Positions 41,444 through 53,800 of a stretch of 64,000 bases of DNA are shown piece after piece (the first letter of the stretch is position 1; every line of letters begins with the position of its first letter). A program made the position numbers and the translations under genes. The notes beneath the pieces were generated by a model that was not told where the DNA came from, ran no database searches, and worked only from the letters and a program-made list of their open reading frames with translations. Source of the stretch: Styela clava (Eukaryota > Chordata > Ascidiacea > Stolidobranchia > Styelidae); contig NC_135254.1 in the NCBI RefSeq assembly GCF_964204865.1, positions 13,149,001 through 13,213,000 of the forward strand, read 5' to 3'.

Positions 41444-42942
41444 CATAGGTTCTCAAAGTGCTCCGTACGGAGCCCCAGGGCTCCGCGAGAGAAACCCAGG
41501 GGCTCCGCGAGCTATTCGATTACTCTTCAAAATACTGACTCAAAATTTTGTAACTGTTCAAAGAAGCAATAACAGCTTTGAAAACATCTGACAACAATAT
41601 AGCCTCTAAATATGGTAAAGGGCCGGAATTAAAAAATTACATTATTTATGAGCAGTAGCGCAGCCAGGATTCTTAAGAGGGAGGTGGTTCAAAATTGGAA
41701 TCGGAAATTTCCGCGCAACATTTTTCGCGATTAAAAAAACGGATAACGAGATTTCTGTTGCGTAAAATATTCAATCCAAGACCGATGGAGCAATTGACGT
41801 GTCTCGTCGGTATAATGTAGTTGTGCTCATCGTTACTCACGTTTGATTCGAGATTACTATTAGGATTACTAAAATGAAAGAATACTATTCTAAAATAACA
41901 TAAAATATGTGATAAACTGCCAACTATAAATAAATTGGTGTAGTATTTTTGCGATCTTGGGATTTGTCAAACTTGATTTGTTCTTTCGCACTTGAGATTA
42001 TTTTTAGGCAAGATATCGCCGTTTAAAAAATCACAATGTCTGGGGAAAATACGAACAATTGAAAATTATTTTATTGCATTCAGCTCCGTCGGTAGTTTCA
42101 GAATGAAAAAAGGTACATCGCGGATCGCGCGCACAATTGATTGCGTGCGGCTGCGTCGGTAGTTTCAGAATGAAAAAAAAGGTAAATCGCGCGTACAATT
42201 GACTGTGTTTCGATTTCGCAGCTACTACGATGAAAACCTAACATACCACCAAATTTTGTGATTTACAATGTCTATAAAAGCGTTTTCAATCTGAGGTGAG
42301 TCTGCTGAAACCAAAGTGTGATTTTTCATTTTAAGTTTCAGTTTAAATATTTTAGAATGCCGCTTTCCAATCAAGAAATTTGAGTTGTGGATTTACCTTT
42401 TTATTGATTATTATTTTTAGCATTTCGTCGCCGATGACTATAATATGGTAACATGTTTTTCACATTGAACTCATAATTCCCCACGAGAACAAAAAAGCAA
42501 TTAACGTCGTCATTGTGTAACAATACATGTATATGCCGAGGGAAATTTTTGATTTAGGGAGAATAAACAGCGGCGTAAAGATGTTTAAAACACGCCAAGC
42601 TGACGGAAAAAATCGGCGATTGTAACAAAATGAAATAGCGCACGTTACTAACGGCCTTTTAATTAAGTCTTCCAAAAATGTCAAAAAAGAAAAGATTCGA
42701 TCCTTAATTTATTAATATGTTCGTCAAGTGTCAAATTTACAGCTTTAGTATAAAATTTAGATTTATTTATGACTTGTGTTAACCCTATTAAAAAAGGTTC
42801 AGCATTTAAAATAAATAAAGTACTTTTAACTTGCTCGGGAATAATAATCTGAAAGTAACAATTTTAAAATTTATTTTTGGGCTCCGCGAATAATATTCAA
42901 CCTTTCAAGGGCTCCGCAACACCAAAAGTTTGAGAACCCCTG
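41444..42942. mobile_element. Non-autonomous hAT-type element, tandem copy 1
   Basis: It begins CATAGGTTCTCAAAGTGCTC and ends AAAAGTTTGAGAACCCCTG, imperfect terminal inverted repeats of hAT type. CTCTAGGC flanks it at 41436-41443 and 42943-42950. No transposase ORF was found. The subterminal region is rich in GGCTCCGCG. It is about 1.5 kb long. Confidence 0.9.
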
Positions 42943-42950
42943 CTCTAGGC

Positions 42951-44448
42951 CATAGGTTCTCAAAGTGCTCCGTACGGAGCCTCAGGGCTCCGCGAGAGGA
43001 ACCCAGGGGCTCCGCGAGCTATTCGATTACTTTTCAAAATACTGACTAATTTTGTAACTGTTTAAAGAAGCAATAACAGCTTTGATAAAATCTGACAACA
43101 ATATGGCAAAGAGGCTGAATTAAAAAATGACATTATTTATAAGCAGGAGCGCAGCCAGGATTCTTAAGAGGGAGGTGGTTCAAAATTGGAATCGGAAATT
43201 ACCGCGCAACATTCTTCGCGATTAAAAAAAACGTATAACGAGATTTCTGTTGTGTGAAATATTCAATCCATGACCAATGCGAGCATTTAACGTGTCTCGT
43301 CGTAATGATGTAATTGTGCTCATCGTTACTCACGTTTGATTCGAGATTACTATTAGGATTCCTAAAATGAAAGAATATTATTCTGAAATAACATAAAATA
43401 TGTGATAAACTGCCAACTATCAATAAATTGGAGTCGTATTTTTGCGATATTGGGATTTGTCAAACTTGATTTGTTCTTTCGCACTTGAGATTATTTTTAA
43501 GCAAGATATCGCCCTTTAAAAAAACACAATGTCTGGGCAAAATACGAACAATTGAAATTTATTTTATTGCATTCGGCTCCGTCGGTAGTTTCAGAATGAA
43601 AAAGGGTACATCGCGGATCGCGCGCACAATTGATTGCGTGCGGCTCCGTCGGTAGTTTCAAAATGGGAAAAAAAGGTAGGCCTACATCGCGCGCACAATT
43701 GTACTTGTGTTTCGATTTCGCAGTTACTACAATGAAAACCTAACATAACACCAAATTTTGTGATTTGCAATGTCTATAAAAGCGTTTTCAATCCTAGGTG
43801 AGTCTGCTGAAACCAAACGTGTGATCTTCCATTTTAAGTTTTAGTTTTAATATTTCAGAATGCCGCTTTTTAATCAAGAAATTTGAGTTGCAGATTTATC
43901 TCTTTATTAATTATTATTTTTAGCATTTCGTCGCCGATGACTATAATATGGTAACATGTTTTTCACATTGAACTAATAATTCCCCACGAAAACACGAAAG
44001 CCATTAACGTCGTCATTGTGTAACAATACATGTAAATGCAGGGGGAAATTTGAATCAGGGAGAATAAACACCGGCGTGAAGATGTTTAAAGGTTCAAAAA
44101 CACGCCATGCTGAGGAAAAATCGGCGATTGTAACAAAATGCAATCGCGCACATTATTAGCGGCCTTTTAAGTCTTCCAAACATGTCAAAAGGGAAAAGAT
44201 TCGACCATGTTTGTCAAGTGTCAAATTTACAGCTTTAGTATATATAATTTATGTTTGAAATTTAGATTTTTTTATGACTTGTATTAACCCTTTCAAAAAA
44301 GGTTCAGCATTTAAATTGAGTAAAGTACTTTTAACTTGCTCAGGAATATTAATCCGAAAGTAACAATTTTAACATTTATTTTGGGGCTCCGTGAATAATA
44401 GTTAACCTTTTCAAGGGCTCCGCAACACCAAAAGTTTGAGAACCCCTG
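42951..44448. mobile_element. Non-autonomous hAT-type element, tandem copy 2
   Basis: The same element as at 41444-42942, in the same orientation, with scattered substitutions and small indels. It shares the middle CTCTAGGC (42943-42950) with copy 1 and has a third CTCTAGGC at 44449-44456. Many differences from copy 1 indicate that the tandem is not very recent, or that the two copies came from different sources. Confidence 0.9.
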
Positions 44449-44456
44449 CTCTAGGC

Positions 44457-45417
44457 TTTGAAATTTGACTAAATTAGCTTTTTTCGCTATACGTAATTTT
44501 CCCAAATAAGGTCATTTTCGCTATGAGAATACCCCAGATTCTAAAATAAAAAAGGCTTAGGTTCTAGTTGTGTGGCAAACTTCAGGTAAACCTCTTTAAC
44601 ATGAAATAATCAAATCGAATGCGTCTTATGCGGAAGGGTGTGCTGCTAGGCTTTGGAAATTGACTAAATTAGCTTTTTTCGCTATACGTAATTTTTCAAA
44701 ATAAGGCCATTTTCGCCAAAAGAATAACGTAGATTCTAAAATAAAAAAGGCTTAGGTTCTAGTTGTAGGAAAAACTTCAGGTAAACCTCTTTAACGTGAA
44801 ATAATCAAATCGAATGCCTCTTGTGCGGAAGGATGTGCTGCTAGGCTTTGAAAATTGACTAAATAAGCTTATTTCGCTATAAGTAATTTTTCAAAATAAG
44901 GCCATTTTCGCCATAAGAATAACGTAGATTCTAAAATGAAAAAGGCTTAGGTTCTAGTTGTAGGAAAAACTTCAGGTAAACCTCTTTAACGTGGAATAAT
45001 CAAATCGAATGCCTCTTGTGCGGAAGGGTGTGCTGCTAGGCTTTGAAAATTGACTAAATAAGCTTTTTTCGCTATACGTAATTTTTCAAAATAAGGCCAT
45101 TTTCGCCATAAGAATAACGTAGATTCTAAAATAAAAAAGGCTTAGGTTCTAGTTGTAGGAAAAACTTCAGGTAAACTTCTTTAACGGGAAATAATCAAAT
45201 CGAATGCCTCTTGTGCGGAAGGGTGTGCTGCTAGGCTTTGGAAATTGACTAAATTAGCTTTTTTCGCTATACGTAATTTTCCCAAATAAGGCCATTTTCG
45301 CTATGAGAATACCCCAGATTCTAAAATAAAAAAGGCTTAGGTTCTAGTTGTGTGGCAAACTTCAGATAAACTTCTTTAACATAAAATAATCAAATCGAAT
45401 GCCTCTTGTGCGGAGAG
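44457..45417 (+). repeat. ~195-bp satellite array, plus orientation, third block
   Basis: Five monomers, mostly of the ATAACGTAG type with two of the ACCCCAG type. The last monomer ends the same way as the first plus array (TTGTGCGGAGAGTGTGCTGC), then leads into the duplicated segment. Confidence 0.95.
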
Positions 45418-46620
45418 TGTGCTGCAGGGATTTGAAAGTTGCCAAAATTAGCTTTTTTGACTTTTGTAAATTGCATAATTTTGTTTGTACCATTTTTATA
45501 AAATTATCGTGTATTAATGACACGATTGCACATAATTCTGGAAATTTGTCATCTCTTGAATAAAAAATTAATATTTCGCGCCACCAATATAGAAGAGACG
45601 TTATGCTGATTTTCAAAATATCCAAATTACGATATAACGATAGTGTACGACATATAATAACCTGACTTCTGATTTCAGCGCCAGTGAGACATATTGAAAC
45701 AAAACAATTTTTACGTTCTGTTTATTGCATGTGTTGAAGAATTTGCTTTATACTACAAAATGCATTTGAAACTTCTTAAATTACTAAGACATATTATAAT
45801 GAAGTTTAACGTTTGTTACGTAATACAATACACAGTTTGAAACGAAGTAAAGCACTTTTACGGCTACGAAATGTTGTAATTTAGTAGGCTGGTTTTGAAA
45901 TATTTTTAAAGTTATACAAAAATGCTCGGGGCTCTTGGTTGAATTAACACTTTAGCAAAATAAGCAGCGCGCATAAAGCATCACGGAATGGGCACCATAT
46001 AAATTTTTATCGGTATCACAGTGTTTAATAATGTAAATCGAGTTGGTCAGACGATTTGGACCTCAACTCAATGGCTCGGTTGATATTGCTTATTTCTCTT
46101 AGTTCGCGTACCATCTTGCACTTCTGTATAAATGTTTGCAGGCATGAGAAGTATTTCCAAAAAATGTCACATAAATTGAACATAACTTAGCTTTTAATTA
46201 GCAGTTATTACCGAAACCTATGCAGGTGACATGGAACACTCGTTTCGTTATATTTTCAAGCTTATATGAATACGTAATCTAACATTTTTTGTCAAAATAT
46301 TTGTCCTGATCAATTTTATCAGCCGAGTATATTTAATTTCGACGTACTATGACAAATGAAACTGCATAGGCGATCAAACCGCCGGGATGCTCTCCACTCT
46401 GTATCCTAAGTTGCCGTCAAATATATTTGAATTTACTGCTTATCGTGATGTATTTCTTCCACAGCCTGTCTACAAACTTAATCATTGTTCTCTGTGTGGA
46501 ATTTAGGACTCGCCCATGTTTTACGCCATCACCCTTCAATAAGCACAAAACTGTCATATCACCCTTCAATGAGCACAAAAACGAGATTATACGCACCGCT
46601 GCGCAAAATTAGAAGAAGGT
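45418..46620. repeat. Segmental duplication, copy 2
   Basis: Nearly identical to 33841-35044 in the same orientation. Few substitutions were noticed by eye and there is one 3-bp deletion (GACGTACT against GACAACGTACT). It ends directly in a longer version of the TTGCTACTAGC inverted-repeat element. Confidence 0.9.
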
Positions 46621-47416
46621 TTGCTACTAGCTTCACAGTGGTCTCCATTTTCTATCCTGTATTTCCAGGCAATAAATTCTCGGTTAAATGTGATTTAAGC
46701 GTATTCTTTTCACTAATAAGGTTTGCCTGTACCTTCAAGATCATTACTAACCTGTTAAACACACAAAAAATAAGACTAATCCACACCTCATAACAGAATT
46801 TGAGTGTGGCTCCATATTACTGAACTGCTCTAGTCTGTGGCTCCATTTTCTAGGCAATAAATTCTCGGTTAAATGTGATTCAAGCATATTCTTTTCACTA
46901 ATAAGGTTTGCCTGTACCTTCAAGATCATTACTAACCTGTTAAACACACAAAAAATAAGACTAACCCACTTCTCAAAACGAATTTGAGTGTGGCTCCATA
47001 TTACTGAACTGCTCTAGTCTGTGGCTCCATTTTCTATCCTGTATTTCCAGGCAATAAATTCTCGGTTAAATGTGATTCAAGCATATTCTTTTCACTAATA
47101 AGGTTTGCCTGTACCTTCAAGATCATTACTAACCTGTTAAACACACAAAAAATAAGACTAATCCACTTCTCAAAACGAATTTGAGTGTGGCTCCATTTTC
47201 TATCCTGTATTTCCAGGCAATAAATTCTCGGTTAAATGTGATTCAAGCGTATTCTTTTCACTAATTAGGTTTGCCTGTACCTTCAAGATCATCACCAACC
47301 TGTTAAACACACAAAAAATAAGACTAATCCACTTCTCAAAACGAATTTGAGTGTGGCTCCATATTACTGAACTGCTCTAGTCTGTGGCTCCATTTTACCA
47401 CTGTGAAGCTAGCAGC
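46621..47416. mobile_element. Inverted-repeat element carrying ~200-bp tandem units
   Basis: Left end TTGCTACTAGCTTCACAGTG + G; right end CCACTGTGAAGCTAGCAGC. Inside are about four tandem units with TTTCCAGGCAATAAATTCTC, GGTTTGCCTGTACCTTCAAG, ATTACTAACCTGTTAAACAC and GAATTTGAGTGTGGCTCC. Unit boundaries repeat CTCTAGTCTGTGGCTCCATT. No ORF of interest. Confidence 0.85.
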
Positions 47417-50400
47417 ACTTTCAGCCAGAATATTTTTACACATTGAATATAGGTTCCACGCGCATATAGTGTTCACTTATAGGTAAATATGAAAATTGAA
47501 AATGCTGATCAAAATATAATATTGGCACGAAAATAGATGAAAAATCTTGAAACTGAATGAATACATTAAATTTAACAAGAAAATAGTGTTTAAACTAAGC
47601 GAAAAATGAATTTTCAGGTATTCCGCAAATACAAAGTTTCGGAAAATTATCCTTTTCGGAACCTCGATTCCTCGAAAACCGCCATTAAAGGCAGCACCAC
47701 GACACATTTGGAGAAAAGCAGATACTCTATAAATTCGATTTTTCTATAACAGAACAGTAGCAGTACGTTTTGGCTTGACCATATATATTACCAAACATAT
47801 CGTGTAATCTAAATTTTAATAACGGCATGGACGTAACAACTTTAAAATTGATTTTGTATTTCAACTAAATTTGCTAGATATTGGATAAAATATCATTTTC
47901 TCTTTGTCACACATTAATACTGTACATCTTTTAAACTTGGAATACGTTACGGGAAGTATAAAACAGCAAAAAAACATTTGCGACTCCTAGTGGATTCTGT
48001 CCTGGATTACAGAAAATTATCGTTTTCAAAATGGCGATTTTTCGAAAACCGCCAATAAAGGCAGCACTACGACACATTCAGAGAAAAGCACATACCTTAT
48101 AGATTCAATTTTATTATGTCAGAACGGTAGCAGCACGTTTTGTCTTTGCCATATATAATACCAAGCATAGCGTATACTCTTTAATTTTATGAACAATGTG
48201 GACGAAACAAATTTAAAAAGGAATTGTATGTCAACTAAATTTGATGAACAATTGATAAAATATATATTTTTCTCTTTGTCACACATTAATACTGTACGTC
48301 TATTAAACTTAGAATGAGTTGCAGAAGAAAAGTATAAAATACCAAAAAAACATTTTACGCCCTCTCGTGGATTCTTTTCAAAATTTCGAAAAATTATCGA
48401 TTTTGGAAGGGCAATTTCTCGAAAACCGCCAATAAAGGCAGCACTACGACACATTCGGAGAAAAGTATATACCCTATAGATTTGATTTCACTATAACAAA
48501 ACAGTGGCAGCATGTTTTGACTTGGCTATATATAATACCAAAATAGCGTGTATTCTCAGTTTTATAAACAATGTCGACGTAACAAATTTAAGATGGATTT
48601 TTATTTCAACTGAAGCTGCTGGAAAATTGATCAAATATATTTTTCTCTTTGTCACAAATGAATACTGTGCGTTTATTAAACTAAGAATTAATTGGGAAAG
48701 TTAAAATATAAAAAAAAACATTTTACGCTTTCTATAATGGGTTCTTTTCTGAATTCCGAAAAATAATCGTTTTTGAAAGGGCGATTTCTCGAAAACCGCC
48801 AATAAAGGCAGCACTACGACACATTCGGAAAAAAGCAAATACCTTTTAGATTCGACTTCACTATACCATAACAGTAGCAGCACGTTTTGACTTGGCCATT
48901 TATAATACCAAACATAGCGTATATCCCAATTATTTGAATAGCGTAGATGTTCACATATTTTAAAAAAGTTTGGTATTTCAAATAAACTCACCTAATATCG
49001 TAATATTCCGTTTTCTTACTTTTTCAAACACCGATACTGTGTGTTAATTAAACTTAGAATAAGATGCAACTTGTATAAAACAGTGAAAAATGTCTTACAA
49101 CCTATATATAATTTTTTCAATTTACCAAACATGCCGTTTTTGGAGTGACGATTTCTCGGAAAATGGCCAATAAAGGCAGCAATACGACACTTTTGGAGAA
49201 TAGCAGATACGTTAAAGATTCGATTTCACCAAACCAGAACAGTAGCAGCACGTTTTGATTTGGCCATATTTAATACTAAACATAGCATATAATTTTCAAT
49301 TTTATCAACTATGTAGATGTAACATATTTAAAAACGGTTAAGTATTTCAACTAAATTTACTGGATAATTCATCAAACAAAAGTATTTCAACTAAATTTAC
49401 TAGATAATTCATCAAACAAAAGTATTTCAACTAAATTTACTAGATAATTCATCAAACACTTTTCTCTCTTGGTCATACATCAAAACTGTACGTTCATTAA
49501 ACTTGGAATTAGTGTGCAAATCTTAAAATGCCAAAAAATGATTTGACGCCCTCTAGTGGATCATTTTCGGAATTTCGAAAAAATATCGTTTTTGAAAGGG
49601 CGATTTCTCAAAAACCTCCAATAAAGGCAGCACTACGACCCATTCGCAGAAAAGCAGATACCTCATAGATTTGATTCCATTATGTCAGAACAGTAGCAGC
49701 ACGTTTCGGCTTGGTCATATATGATACCAAACATAGTGTGTATTCAAAATGTTATAAACAATGCAGACGTAACATATTTAAAAACCGTTTGGTATTTCAA
49801 CTAAATTTACTAGATAATTTATCAAACATCATTTTCTTTTGGCATACATACATACTGTACGTCCATTAAACTTGGAATGAGTTGCGGAAAGTAGGAAATA
49901 CCAAAAAAATCATTTTACGCCCTCTTGTTGATTATTTTTAAATTTTCGAAAAATTATCCGTTTTGAAACAGCGATTTCTCAAAAACCGCCAATAAAGGCA
50001 GCACTACGACACATTCGGAGTATAGCAGATACCTTATAGATTTGATTTCATTACGTCACAACAGTAGCAGCACGTTTTGACTTGACCATATATAATACCA
50101 AACATTGCGTATAATTTTCAATTTTATCAACTATGTAGATGTAACATATTTAAAAACGGTTAGGTATTTCCACTAAATTTACTGGATAATTCATCAAACA
50201 CTTTTCTCTCTTGGTCATACATCAAAACTGTACGTTCATTAAACTTGGAATAAGACGGCGAATCCTAAAATAACAAAAAATGATTTGACGCCCTCTTGTG
50301 GATTTTTTTCTTTCGAAGTTTTGAAAAAATATCGTTTTTAAAACGGCGATTTCTCAAAAACCGCCAATAAAGGCAGCACTACGACACATTCGGAGAAAAG

Positions 50401-51210
50401 AAAATACCATATAGATTCCATTTCATTATGTCAGAACAACAGCAGCACGTTTTGACTTGGCCATATATAATACCAAATATAACGTGTATTCACAATTTTA
50501 TAAACAATGTACACGTAACATATTGTAAAAAGATTTTGTATTTTAACTAAATTTACTGGATAATTCATCAAACATCTTTTTTTTTGGACGTACATCAATA
50601 ATGAACGTTCATTAAACTTGGAACAAGTTGCAAATTGTATAAAACAATAAAAAAATGACTTACGCCCCATAGTAATTTTTTTTAATATCTCGAACATACC
50701 GTTTTTAGAGTGGCGATTTCCCCAAAACCGCCAATAAAGGCAGCACTACGACACATTCGAAGAAAAGCAGATACTCCATAGATTCGATTTTTATATGTCA
50801 GAACAGTAGCAACACGTTTTGACTTGGCCATATATAACACCAAACATAGCGTATAATTTTCAATTTTATTACCAATGTAGATGAAACATATTTAAAAACG
50901 GTTTGGTATCTCAACTAAATTTACTAGATAATTCATCAACTACTTTTCTCTCTTGGTCATACATCAAAACTGTACGTTCGTTGAACTTGGAATAAGTGGG
51001 CAAATCTTGAAATAACAAAAAATGATTTTACGCCCTCTTTTGGATTTTTTCCGGAATTTTCAAAAAAATATCGTGTTTGAAAGGGCGATTTCTCGAAAAC
51101 CGCCAATAAAGGCAGCACTACGACGCATTCGGAGAAAAGCGGATACCCTATAGATTTGATTTCATTATGTCACAACAGTAGCAGCACGTTTCGATTTGGC
51201 CATATATAAT
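47417..51210 (+). repeat. ~370-bp satellite array, plus orientation
   Basis: About ten monomers, landmarked by CCAATAAAGGCAGCACTACG at ~360-376-bp spacing (near 47687, 48061, 48435, 48814, 49173 and onwards). Other conserved blocks are CAGTAGCAGCACGTTTTGAC, TTGGCCATATATAATACCAA and TACGCCCTCTTGTGGAT. Near 49375-49460 a 40-bp piece (AGTATTTCAACTAAATTTAC) is locally triplicated. ORFs here are repeats of one another. Confidence 0.95.
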
Positions 51211-51215
51211 ACCAA

Positions 51216-53244
51216 TGTTATGAAAGATAACAGGATACCGATTCTAGGCTTTATTAACTCTTTGAACTCTGAATCCCCAGAACGATGCTACTCTCTCACC
51301 CTGACCTCCCACGGCGTCGCATCGATTCGACGCGTTAAAAAATTGTAATATCCCTAATTTTAAATCAAAATAACTTCTAAACCATTAGATATCAGATGGT
51401 CTGTAATATATCATATAAAAGCTTATCTAGTCTTTTATTCTTAACTGGCATTATTTTTCACGAGATGTTTTGATGAGATGTGTAAGCCTATTTGTAGCCC
51501 CATCTACTATTTTTTTGTATTTTGGTAATATTTAATACATTTCTTAGAAATGTATCATCAATATAAGTACAATTTTGAAAAGTATACAAAATTACCTTTC
51601 GGAGAATATACGTATGACTTTCTTAACATACGCATAACTCATTTTATTGCAGAATTTGTACTATCGATTCAAATGGTTTGCGAACAAAATTTATCAACTA
51701 TTTGACGCCAAGTTTGCGTAAGGACGCAAAGGGCGACGACGACATTGTCGTGATAACGTTCATGCGACGTATTGTGCGTAACTCTTTGCGTGAGGTATAT
51801 TGCGCAATTTCACATCTGGTCGTTCACAGCTTGAGTGCAGATTGTGGCTTCATTGCAATAGTATCATATCCTCGGCCGCAGATAAAACCCTTTCGGACGA
51901 ATTTTGATCGAACATAGTAAAATTGCTAGAATATAAAGGCCATTTTATATACGTTTACTATTTGGATATGGGACGAAAATGAATGGCCAAAACGAAATAT
52001 TTGATCCTCATAAATTTATGAGGTTCCGCCGGAAACATCAAGGCTAATTATTCACCGTTGGATATCATGAAGATTGAATGAAAAAAAAATGATAACGGGT
52101 ACACGGAAGACATGGTGGCACCAGTAGCTCACCTGGTCAGTGTTTTACATTTTGCAGCCTCATTAGATTTTCGAAATTACTGCATATACGCTACATTCCT
52201 GATATCGCTATATTTACAATGGATTTCAAACGAAAGCTTTGTCCAGATGAAATATTGGATAGTATTCATCTATCGGAAGAAGAAAATATGGCACAATAAA
52301 ACTCAGCAATGGCGCTAAACAATGCATCCATCGATATGTTCCATCATTCTGTTTTTAAAAATCCTTATTTTGGCTATTCGTATTTTTCATATCTTTATGC
52401 AATTAAAACGGCAATAACACTGCATATTGTGTGTTTTAGTCGAACTGATGTAATGCGTAAATTTCCCCGTGTATCGTTTGCAAGTCGTAAGTCGCTTCAC
52501 GAGTACGAACTTAAGTAAAAGACGTTACGAGCATGCGCGGAAAAGTGTTTCTCGTATGAAACGTAAACGTGCTACGTGCCAACGTAATTGCTTAACGTCG
52601 CTGCGTAACGGCGTAAATGTGTTAGGTCGTTGTTTACGTCACCTTGACGTCGCCTCGATCTTGCGACACACAAAATCACGAATAAAAATGCTTCTAAAAT
52701 TTGAATGGTGCAACATAAGTTCAATCTAATGGTATCACTGGAAAGCTATCTTCAAATTCTACAAATCTTGTCGATAATGTACTAGGTTTAATCGAAAACA
52801 AATTTAAGTTTTGTCAATTAGATTTGAGCAATTTTCAGAAGTTTTTTAGGCTTTTTAATTTCGCCAATTTTCATAAGATGATCACAATATTTTATCTCAA
52901 TTTTTGAATTATACTCAGTCCTGTAGATTATCTTTCACACGATGTAAAACTTGTCTAAATATAATAAATGGTTCGCGAGATATGAGGTTTCAAAGTTGCA
53001 TACCTCTTACGGGATGCGAAAGCCGCTAAACCGGCTTTCAGCGTCAGAAGACTTTCTCGGGAAAGCCGGTTTAGCGGCTTTCAGGGTTCAAAGAGTTAAA
53101 CATAAGAACACCACTACCACAACTTAACACTGTAAACAATAAAATAACACGCAAACAGTAAAGTATGCAGTACGACAGAACTAGGGTAATCAAGAGTACA
53201 TTGTTTATCTAATAATTACACTGTAAAGAAATACTAACACCACA
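51216..53244. mobile_element. Solo LTR (about 187 bp) split by a piggyBac-type insertion
   Basis: The outer sequence starts TGTTATGAAAG and ends CACCACA (TG...CA), flanked by the 5-bp direct repeat ACCAA at 51211-51215 and 53245-53249. Without the insertion the satellite reads ATAATACCAAACATAGCG, as in neighbouring monomers. The LTR consists of 51216-51257 plus 53100-53244. No internal retroelement genes remain, so this is a solo LTR, presumably left by LTR-LTR recombination. Confidence 0.8.
51258..53095. mobile_element. piggyBac-type element, 1.84 kb, probably non-autonomous
   Basis: It is flanked by TTAA on both sides (51254-51257, 53096-53099). The ends are CTCTTTGAACTCTGAA and the inverse of CTCTTTGAACCCTGAA. 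A subterminal hairpin at 53020-53085 pairs AAAGCCGCTAAACCGGCTTT with its inverse. Near 52221 a short frame reads MDFKRKLCPDEILDSIHLSE, reminiscent of the acidic start of piggyBac transposases. No full transposase ORF is present. Confidence 0.8.
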
Positions 53245-53800
53245 ACCAAACATAGCGTTTATTCGAAATTTTTAAAATCAATGCAGACATAACATATTTA
53301 AAAAGAGTTTTGTATTTCAACTAAATTTACTAGATAATTTATCAAACTTTTTTGTCTTGCTAACACATCAATACTGTACGTACATTATACTTGGAATAAG
53401 TTGCGGAAATTATAAAATACTAAAAAATCATTTCAAGCCCTCTTGTGAATTATTTTCAAAATTTCATAAAATTGTCGATTTTGGAGTGGCGATTTCTCGA
53501 ACTGCCAATAAAGGCAGCACCACGATACATTCGGAGCAAATCAGATAACTTATAGATTCGACTTCACTATACCAGAACAGTAACAGCACAACTTGACTTG
53601 GTCATGTATAATACCAAACATAACGTGTTTTCAAAATTTTATATTAAAATGGACGTAACGAACTTAAAAAGCTTGTATTTCAACTTAATTTACTGGATAA
53701 TGGATCAAATATATTTCTCACTTTGTTCAGTATTGATGTGTGACTGGTAGGAAATTATATTTGAACAAGTATTCAGTAAATTTGTTTAAAATACGACAGC
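53245..53800 (+). repeat. ~370-bp satellite array, plus orientation, continued
   Basis: One and a half further monomers in the same orientation as 47417-51210, after the LTR insertion. They include a variant lacking part of the usual ACCGCCAATAAAG context (GAACTGCCAATAAAGGCAGC). The array ends near 53800, where orientation flips. Confidence 0.9.

Noticed and set aside
51678..51917. 79-codon frame inside the piggyBac-type element
   Set aside because: No transposase motif; composition is like surrounding non-coding DNA.
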